Positions 6,993 to 11,405 of a stretch of DNA of 11,405 nt are shown here, in pieces. The stretch is from Spirochaetales bacterium. Its GTDB lineage: Bacteria; Spirochaetota; Spirochaetia; DSM-27196; SKKC01. The position numbers and the translations under genes are program-made. Within the stretch, counting starts at the first letter, position 1, and each line of letters opens with the position of its first letter. The stretch spans positions 1 through 11,405 of the forward strand of contig SKKC01000244.1 in assembly GCA_007121695.1 (NCBI GenBank), read 5' to 3'. The notes below the pieces were generated by a model. It worked only from the letters and a program-made list of their open reading frames with translations, searched no databases and was not told the DNA's origin.

Positions 6993-8150
6993 TCAGACAG
7001 TGTATCCCTGTTTCAGCGCACGGACCAGTTTCGTCTTCAGCAGATTGTTCTCTTTTCGCATCTGATTCAGTTCGATTTGCTGCATTTTCACCGTCTCGAT
7101 GAGATCTCCGGTGCTGAGCGCGCCGGTATGAAGCAGATCTTCGACGTAATCGGTGCGCGCCGCGAAGTCCGACTCGGCTTCCAACGTAGCTTCCTGATAG
7201 CTCTCGTCCGCAGGTGCCGTTTCGAACCCGTCCGAAGATTCGGCTTCGGACGAAATAAGTTTATCTGCGATACGAAAAACAGCTTGTGACAGTACAGACT
7301 GTGGTTTATAGCGAACAATTGGCAGTCGGGAGCTCAACGCAACGTCCTGCAGATCGTCTCTGTACATGATCCCAAGATGATCGAGCTCCAGTCCCAGATA
7401 CTGCCGGCATGATCGCCGGAGTTTCCCGGCTTTCTCCGAGTCTTTCGGATCTTCGAGCATGTTCATTACGAGTCGTGGCTGAAATCGGGACAGTTGCGCG
7501 ACGCACCGGCTGTGCTGTTCCGGGTCGGTTCTGGCAAGTTCGTCGAGCAGGCGGGGAATGTAGGTCCCCTTCAGCCCGGCGCGCTCGTTTCGAAGCGATT
7601 CAAGCAGCTGCCCGCCGGCACTCTTACGCGGCATCACGTTCTGAAGGATGCGGAACACCGCGTTTTTCAGGAAGAGGTAGGCGTTGACCGTCGATGTCGG
7701 TGTGGGAGTGGTGACAATCAGGCCCTGAGATGTCATGAGAAAGAAATCAAGGGTGTTGAAACTCGTGCCTGCGCCAAGATCAAGTATCATGTAATCGGTA
7801 TCTGCTTCCTGAAGCCGGCGAATGATCCTTCGTTTCGCGCCAGCCTGCAGGTTCGCGAGGCCGGGTATTTCGCCGTCACCCGGAATAAACGTGAGTCCGT
7901 CATATTCGGTAGGTCTGCCGATGTCTGCAAGGGTAAGCGACGAGTCGGAAACAATGCTTCCTATACCCGACGGCGCGTCTCCACCCCACACCAGCGATTC
8001 ACCGAGCACCAGGTGGAGATTCGAACCGCCGAGGTCGAGATCGACCAGGGTTACGCTACGCTGATTTCGCGTCAGGGCAATGGCGAGGTTTGCGGCAAGG
8101 AGCGTTTTCCCGACGCCTCCTTTTCCGCTTGCGACCGGAATAATTCTCAT
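6993..8150 (-). CDS. MinD/ParA-family P-loop ATPase with C-terminal coiled coil
   Basis: This 385-residue protein belongs to the MinD/ParA/FlhG group of ATPases, which dimerise on ATP and position partner proteins on membranes or at poles. The deviant Walker A motif GKGGVGKT lies at residues 9-16 with the signature Lys. A switch-like segment VDLDLGGSNLHLVLG covers 36-50, and a Walker B-like YMILDLGAGTS covers 120-130. Residues 148-165 (TPTPTSTVNAYLFLKNAV) match the typical post-Walker-B helix. After about residue 300 comes an acidic linker, then a predicted coiled coil (about 350-382, TVKMQQIELNQMRKENNLLK), which ordinary MinD lacks. The usual C-terminal amphipathic membrane helix is not evident. 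The ATG is set by an AGAGGAG site five bases upstream and overlaps the stop of the upstream membrane-protein gene (ATGA). An in-frame extension back to 8603 only mirrors that upstream gene. FlhG-like or chromosome/polar-landmark roles are both possible. Confidence 0.9.
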   Translation of the reverse strand: MRIIPVASGKGGVGKTLLAANLAIALTRNQRSVTLVDLDLGGSNLHLVLGESLVWGGDAPSGIGSIVSDSSLTLADIGRPTEYDGLTFIPGDGEIPGLANLQAGAKRRIIRRLQEADTDYMILDLGAGTSFNTLDFFLMTSQGLIVTTPTPTSTVNAYLFLKNAVFRILQNVMPRKSAGGQLLESLRNERAGLKGTYIPRLLDELARTDPEQHSRCVAQLSRFQPRLVMNMLEDPKDSEKAGKLRRSCRQYLGLELDHLGIMYRDDLQDVALSSRLPIVRYKPQSVLSQAVFRIADKLISSEAESSDGFETAPADESYQEATLEAESDFAARTDYVEDLLHTGALSTGDLIETVKMQQIELNQMRKENNLLKTKLVRALKQGYTV

Positions 8151-8563
8151 GCGTGCTCCTCTTCCATTTCGTCTGCGGGAGACTGTCGTCCCCAGCCGAT
8201 TGCGACAAAGGCGGTCAGCACGAGCAGGTCTGTTCCGACGACGCCCGCCAGCACTACAGGCGATACCTGCCCGGCGGCAAAGCCAAGGGCTGAACGAAGT
8301 GTCATCGCAAGGGCAAGGATGCCTGCCACGACGGAAATGCATTTCCCGAGCACAATGATCGGCCTGTACGCACGATAGCGATCGGGACCTGCTGCGACCA
8401 GTACGAAGGCAGCCGCCAGAACAAGCTGCGGTGACGAAAACCACACGATGACCGCACGACCTGCAGGAATTATGGCACGTTCGGACAGGTAGGCCAGAAC
8501 GAGGATAAAGCGGACACATTCCCACACAGCAGCGCCTGAAAATAGCAGCGAAACGGGCTTCAT
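8147..8563 (-). CDS. Small four-helix membrane protein, first gene of the ATPase/DUF342 operon
   Basis: I do not recognise this 138-residue protein. Hydrophobic stretches at about 10-27, 38-59, 68-91 and 101-124 predict four membrane helices. A basic loop (DRYRAYR) lies around 61-67, and the tail from about 125 is short and acidic (DEMEEEH). There is no enzyme motif. Its stop codon overlaps the start of the MinD-type ATPase gene as ATGA, which usually means coupled translation and often a shared complex. It may therefore be the membrane anchor or partner of the ATPase, which itself shows no clear membrane-targeting helix. No Shine-Dalgarno sequence precedes the ATG, and a promoter-like -10 ends only 11 nt upstream. 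Confidence 0.8.
   Translation of the reverse strand: MKPVSLLFSGAAVWECVRFILVLAYLSERAIIPAGRAVIVWFSSPQLVLAAAFVLVAAGPDRYRAYRPIIVLGKCISVVAGILALAMTLRSALGFAAGQVSPVVLAGVVGTDLLVLTAFVAIGWGRQSPADEMEEEHA
8156..8162 (-). promoter_or_regulatory. Shine-Dalgarno site for the MinD-type ATPase
   Basis: AGAGGAG on the minus strand sits five bases before the ATG at 8150, inside the final codons of the upstream membrane-protein gene (which encode the acidic EEEH tail). It fixes the ATPase start and supports coupled translation across the ATGA overlap. Confidence 0.7.
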
Positions 8564-8567
8564 ACGT

Positions 8568-8577
8568 ACTCGCGAGT
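8568..8577. promoter_or_regulatory. Perfect 10-bp palindrome at the operon promoter
   Basis: ACTCGCGAGT is fully self-complementary. It overlaps the proposed -10 box (8575-8580) and ends five bases before the ATG at 8563. It could be an operator, or chance in GC-rich DNA. Confidence 0.25.
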
Positions 8578-8603
8578 GTACGAGCGGGTCTGAGGCCGGT
8601 CAA
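8575..8603 (-). promoter_or_regulatory. Putative promoter of the five-gene minus-strand operon
   Basis: On the minus strand, TTGACC (8603-8598, 5/6 to the -35 consensus) and TACACT (8580-8575, 4/6 to the -10) are spaced by 17 nt. The -10 ends 11 nt from the ATG at 8563, implying a leaderless or nearly leaderless transcript. Confidence 0.45.
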
Positions 8604-8652
8604 GTCGCCGTATACCCGGATTCCGCATGGGTGGTGGTTTCCAGCCTGCTCT

Positions 8653-8658
8653 TATACT
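8653..8658 (+). promoter_or_regulatory. Putative -10 box for the S41 protease gene
   Basis: TATACT (5/6 to TATAAT) would place the transcript start near 8665 and give a leader of about 33 nt that includes the AAGGA site at 8683-8687. I see no convincing -35 at the right distance. TATATT at 8658-8663 is an alternative -10. Confidence 0.35.
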
Positions 8659-8697
8659 ATATTGTACGCGAGGTTGTGCATGAAGGAAGAACAAACT

Positions 8698-10098
8698 ATG
8701 AATCGACGAACCGAACGAGTGATCTGGGCAGGTGTATCGACGGTACTTATCGGCCTGGTTGTAGTAATGCTGTTTGCGCCGACCGTACTCGCCCAGTCCC
8801 GTACGGCCGATCGAACCGCCTTGTTCTCCAGTTTCGAGAACGTTTTCAGCTACATTGAACGGAATTTTGTCGAAGAGGTGTCTCCTGAGGTTCTTATACA
8901 GGGCGCAATGCGGGGCATGTTCGAGAGCCTGGACGACCGGTATTCGGCATTTCTGCCGCCCCGCGAAATGGAGAGCCTGGGAGATGTGACCACAGGCGCG
9001 TTCGGCGGTGTCGGCATGTATATTTCCAGGACCGACGACGACGAAGACGGGTTTGTTGAAGTGGTCGAGCCGATTCCCGGCACCCCTGCCTTCCGCGCCG
9101 GCGTCCGCATTGGCGACGAAATATACCAGATCGACGGAGAAAGCGCGCAGGGCTTTTCCACCGAAGAGGTTGCGAACCGACTTCGGGGGCCTGAGGGAAC
9201 GACGGTGGAGCTTGTTGTCCGTCGGGCAGGAAACCGGTTCGAGACATACGAGTTGACCCGGGCACGGGTCGAAGTGCCTACGGTACGAGCTGAAATGATG
9301 CCCGACCGTATCGGCTACATGCGCGTACAAAGCTTTACCCCGTTTACCGTGCCGCGCATGCGCGACGCTCTCCAGGACTTTATCTCCGACGGTGCCGAGG
9401 GCCTTGTACTCGATCTGCGCGGAAATTCTGGTGGACTGCTTCGGGCAGCGGTTGACGCGGCCGACCTGTTTATCAGCGACGGGATCATTGTCGGGACGAC
9501 GAGTCGCATACCCCGGGAAAGCACTGAGTTCCGTGCGCGAAGCGCGACAACACTGCTCGGACGCGATGTACCCATGGTTGTCCTCATCGACGGTGCCTCT
9601 GCCTCAGGTGCGGAAATACTGGCCGGAGCCCTGCAGGACTCGGGGCGGGCACGCCTTGTTGGCGTTCGCACCTTCGGCAAGGGATCGGTGCAGCAGGTTC
9701 AGAGCGCAGGAGCGATACCCGGCGGGTTCCGGTTGACGCTCAGCAGGTACTACACACCGAGCGGTGCCTACATCGATGAACGCGGGATAGACCCCGATTT
9801 TGAAGTTCGCCCTGCGACAATGACCGACGCGGAGCGGGAGAACTACGCGGAGATGCTCGGTAGTCGTCGGGTCGAGCGTTTTGTCGAAGACAATCCCCGC
9901 GCGAGCCGGGCGCGTATCGACCGCTACGTACGCGAGCTGTCCGAGGAGTTCAATGTGCCCGAGCGGTTTATCAGGCGCTTTGTGACCGAAGAGCTTGCGC
10001 GTGCGCAGAACCAGGCCATCGTTTTCGATCTTGACTTCGATGTCATGCTGCAGGAAGCGCTGCGGGTGCTGCAGCAGAGCCCCGTCTCGTCCCGGTAG
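8698..10098 (+). CDS. S41 family C-terminal processing peptidase (CtpA/Prc type), exported
   Basis: This protease cuts periplasmic or envelope proteins near their C-termini using a Ser-Lys dyad. The 466-residue product starts with a signal peptide: basic MNRRTER, a hydrophobic core, and a likely cut after VLA at residue 32. A Ctp N-terminal helical segment follows to about 95, including GMFESLDDRYSAFL. A PDZ domain lies at about 97-185 (GAFGGVGMYIS, GTPAFRAGVRIGDEI). The S41 core begins about 195 and contains LVLDLRGNSGGLL (237-249), the nucleophile Ser303 in DGASASGAE, the general base Lys328 in TFGKGSVQQ, and Gln332. The 25-residue Ser-Lys spacing matches E. coli Prc. A helical, Arg-rich region covers 371-466. 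The ATG at 8698 has AAGGA ten bases upstream; in-frame starts at 8662 and 8680 lack such a site and would spoil the signal peptide. It is divergent from the ATPase operon and heads the group with rsmE. Confidence 0.95.
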   Translation: MNRRTERVIWAGVSTVLIGLVVVMLFAPTVLAQSRTADRTALFSSFENVFSYIERNFVEEVSPEVLIQGAMRGMFESLDDRYSAFLPPREMESLGDVTTGAFGGVGMYISRTDDDEDGFVEVVEPIPGTPAFRAGVRIGDEIYQIDGESAQGFSTEEVANRLRGPEGTTVELVVRRAGNRFETYELTRARVEVPTVRAEMMPDRIGYMRVQSFTPFTVPRMRDALQDFISDGAEGLVLDLRGNSGGLLRAAVDAADLFISDGIIVGTTSRIPRESTEFRARSATTLLGRDVPMVVLIDGASASGAEILAGALQDSGRARLVGVRTFGKGSVQQVQSAGAIPGGFRLTLSRYYTPSGAYIDERGIDPDFEVRPATMTDAERENYAEMLGSRRVERFVEDNPRASRARIDRYVRELSEEFNVPERFIRRFVTEELARAQNQAIVFDLDFDVMLQEALRVLQQSPVSSR

Positions 10099-10115
10099 CG
10101 CGGTTCTGTCCTGTC

Positions 10116-10865
10116 ATGCGACAGTTCATTCTGCCGCATCAGCCTTCCGGTGAAGGTCTGATGCGGCTGGACGGAAACGATTATCATTACCTGTGTAACG
10201 TGCTTCGTCTGAAAAGAGAGGATTCGTTTCCCGCGATAGATGCGGATGCCAGTCATTATCACTGTACGATCGAACAGGTACAGGCAAAGAGCGTGCTCGT
10301 TCGTGTTCTTCCCCGCGGCGGCCCGGAAGACGATCTGTTTCGCATCACCCTGTATCAGTGTCTGCCGAAGGCGAGAAAACTCGACGAGGTGATCCGGAAG
10401 TGCACGGAGGCCGGAGTCTCCGAGATTATTCCTGTAGTCAGCGACCACTCTGTTGTCAGAATCGACTCCGGGCAGGGGCCTGCCAGACAGTCGAGATGGC
10501 AGCGGATTGCCCGCGAGGCGGTGCAACAAAGCGGAAGTCCAACGCCGGTGCAGGTACATGAGCCTGTCTCTGTCGATGAGCTTGGATCCTTCGAAGAACC
10601 GGATAGCCTGAGACTGTTTCTGCACCAGGAGCCTCTTGAACAGCAGACTCTGCACCGGTATCTTGCTGCTTCCCCCCCTCGTGTGAGTATTGTTGTTGGA
10701 CCTGAGGGGGGCTTGAGCACTCGAGAGGTACGGTTGCTGCAGGGAAAGGGGTTTCTGCCCGTCTACCTTGGACCGTACGTACTCAGGACCGAAACAGCGG
10801 CCCTGTATGCGGTGGCCGCGATTCGAACAATACAACTGGAGCGAAGGTCGTGGATGCCAACATGA
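10116..10865 (+). CDS. rsmE: 16S rRNA (uracil(1498)-N3)-methyltransferase
   Basis: RsmE is a SPOUT-class enzyme that uses S-adenosylmethionine to methylate N3 of U1498 in 16S rRNA on the 30S subunit. At 249 residues it has the standard length. An N-terminal PUA-like domain covers about 1-70 (GNDYHYLCNVLRLKRED). The knotted SPOUT domain follows, with the family fingerprints KARKLDEVIRKCTEAGVSEIIP (85-106, given without further residues), IVVGPEGGLSTREV (192-205) and LGPYVLRTETA (218-228), which form the AdoMet pocket. In the usual EQSxR segment the Arg is replaced (VQQSGSP, 136-142). The gene begins 17 nt after the protease stop with no clear Shine-Dalgarno sequence. Its TGA overlaps the ATG of the next gene (ATGA), so all three plus-strand genes are likely co-transcribed. 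Confidence 0.95.
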   Translation: MRQFILPHQPSGEGLMRLDGNDYHYLCNVLRLKREDSFPAIDADASHYHCTIEQVQAKSVLVRVLPRGGPEDDLFRITLYQCLPKARKLDEVIRKCTEAGVSEIIPVVSDHSVVRIDSGQGPARQSRWQRIAREAVQQSGSPTPVQVHEPVSVDELGSFEEPDSLRLFLHQEPLEQQTLHRYLAASPPRVSIVVGPEGGLSTREVRLLQGKGFLPVYLGPYVLRTETAALYAVAAIRTIQLERRSWMPT

Positions 10866-11405
10866 AATTGCCTGGAGTCGAACGAACAGACATCACGAAC
10901 GTCCCGGTCGATCTTTTTTCTGAGGAGAGCATCCCGAACGTGGTAGATGCGATGCTGTCGTCGGAACAGTATCACCAGATTGTTTTCCTGCGCTCCTGGG
11001 ACCTTATGCGAGCGCGCCGAAGCCCGCAGTTTCGTCAGTGTGTGCGCGAATCAAGTCTTTCTGTCCCGGTGTCACCCGGAATCCGGAGAAGTGCAGGCTT
11101 TCTCGGTCGACCGGTGTTGACCAGGCACATGCCCTTCGAGTTCGTTATCCGCGTTCTTGGAGCCATCGAGGCGCGGGGAGGGACTGTGTATATCCTCGGC
11201 GGCGATAAGCTCCACATCCACAGAGTGGAAGAGAACATTAAGCTTACCTTTCCTGGTATCCGCATTGTCGGACGCTATACGGGGTATTATCCGAAAGATT
11301 ACGAGCTGAATATCACAACTGCGATCAAGAAGGCCTCGCCCGATCTGCTGCTGGTAGGTCCGGGCATCGCGGGTAAGGACCTCTGGATCTTCACCCATCG
11401 AAAAC
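10862..11405 (+). CDS. WecG/TagA/CpsF-like (GT26) protein with altered active site, partial
   Basis: An open frame runs from the ATG overlapping the rsmE stop to the right edge (181 codons, no stop). The overall pattern fits GT26 glycosyltransferases, which transfer N-acetylmannosamine(-uronate) to lipid-linked sugars: a VDLFSEESIPNVVDAM start, then GGTVYILGGDK (106-115), FPGIRIVGRYTGYYP (130-144) and SPDLLLVGPG (159-168). The family's key residues are changed. The motif around the catalytic Asp (PDG) reads VSPGI (70-74). The early Asn-containing acceptor segment reads FLRSWDLM (42-49). The C-terminal PKQE motif reads AGKD (170-173). It may be a diverged transferase with another substrate or a non-catalytic relative. 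It is cut by the window edge, so its C-terminus cannot be judged. Confidence 0.75.
   Translation, partial: MKLPGVERTDITNVPVDLFSEESIPNVVDAMLSSEQYHQIVFLRSWDLMRARRSPQFRQCVRESSLSVPVSPGIRRSAGFLGRPVLTRHMPFEFVIRVLGAIEARGGTVYILGGDKLHIHRVEENIKLTFPGIRIVGRYTGYYPKDYELNITTAIKKASPDLLLVGPGIAGKDLWIFTHRK

Noticed and set aside
7494..8378. Plus-strand open frame of 294 codons opposite the ATPase and membrane-protein genes
   Set aside because: It crosses two real minus-strand genes and gives no family match.
8151..8603. In-frame N-terminal extension of the MinD-type ATPase
   Set aside because: The extension is Cys/Arg-rich, overlaps the membrane-protein gene, and Walker A begins normally right after the ATG at 8150, which has a strong ribosome-binding site.
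8560..9330. Minus-strand open frame of 256 codons opposite the protease gene
   Set aside because: It is antisense to the S41 protease and would also cover the divergent promoter region.
9924..10835. Minus-strand open frame of 303 codons opposite rsmE
   Set aside because: It is antisense to rsmE and the end of the protease gene, with no recognisable domain.
1..11405. Mobile element, phage, CRISPR or toxin-antitoxin signals
   Set aside because: I found no transposase, integrase, terminal inverted repeats, regular repeat-spacer pattern or small gene pair of that type; base composition looks even across the window.

Overview
The window is one 11.4 kb stretch of bacterial chromosome of moderately high GC (about 58-60% by eye). 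It is densely packed with ten genes, nine complete and one cut by the right edge. There are no rRNA or tRNA genes, insertion sequences, phage genes or CRISPR arrays. My best guess for the source is a free-living spirochaete (Spirochaetota). That rests on the combination of a MinD-type ATPase, a large DUF342/FapA-like protein, Lgt, and a diverged WecG/TagA-like protein beside RsmE and a C-terminal processing protease. It is an inference from memory, not a database result.

Layout: (1) On the left, a minus-strand GH39 enzyme (2-1921) closely resembles animal alpha-L-iduronidase. It is divergent from a plus-strand flavin reductase-type protein (2003-2662). The 81-bp gap holds two back-to-back promoters whose -35 boxes share a small dyad. 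(2) A minus-strand run of five genes from 8563 down to 2627 looks like one operon: a four-helix membrane protein, a MinD/ParA-type ATPase with a C-terminal coiled coil, a 973-residue DUF342/FapA-like protein with four N-terminal repeat modules, Lgt, and a short protein resembling the first half of the D-2-hydroxyacid dehydrogenase catalytic domain. Spacings are -4, 25, 25 and 14 nt. The last gene overlaps the tail of the flavin reductase gene by 36 bp, tail to tail. (3) A plus-strand group from 8698 to the right edge holds an exported S41 C-terminal processing protease, RsmE, and a GT26-like (WecG/TagA/CpsF) protein that lacks the family's usual active-site residues.

How they may work together: the membrane protein, MinD-type ATPase and DUF342 protein are plausibly one membrane-associated, possibly polar, organising system. 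Lgt (lipoprotein lipidation) and the CtpA-type protease (envelope proteolysis) fit an envelope-biogenesis neighbourhood. The iduronidase-like enzyme suggests use of uronic-acid glycans, but no transporter, lyase or sulfatase is visible here to complete a pathway.

Most worth a second look: the iduronidase-like enzyme with no signal peptide, the multi-module DUF342 protein beside a MinD ATPase, the GT26-like protein with lost catalytic signatures, and the mirrored promoter pair over a dyad.
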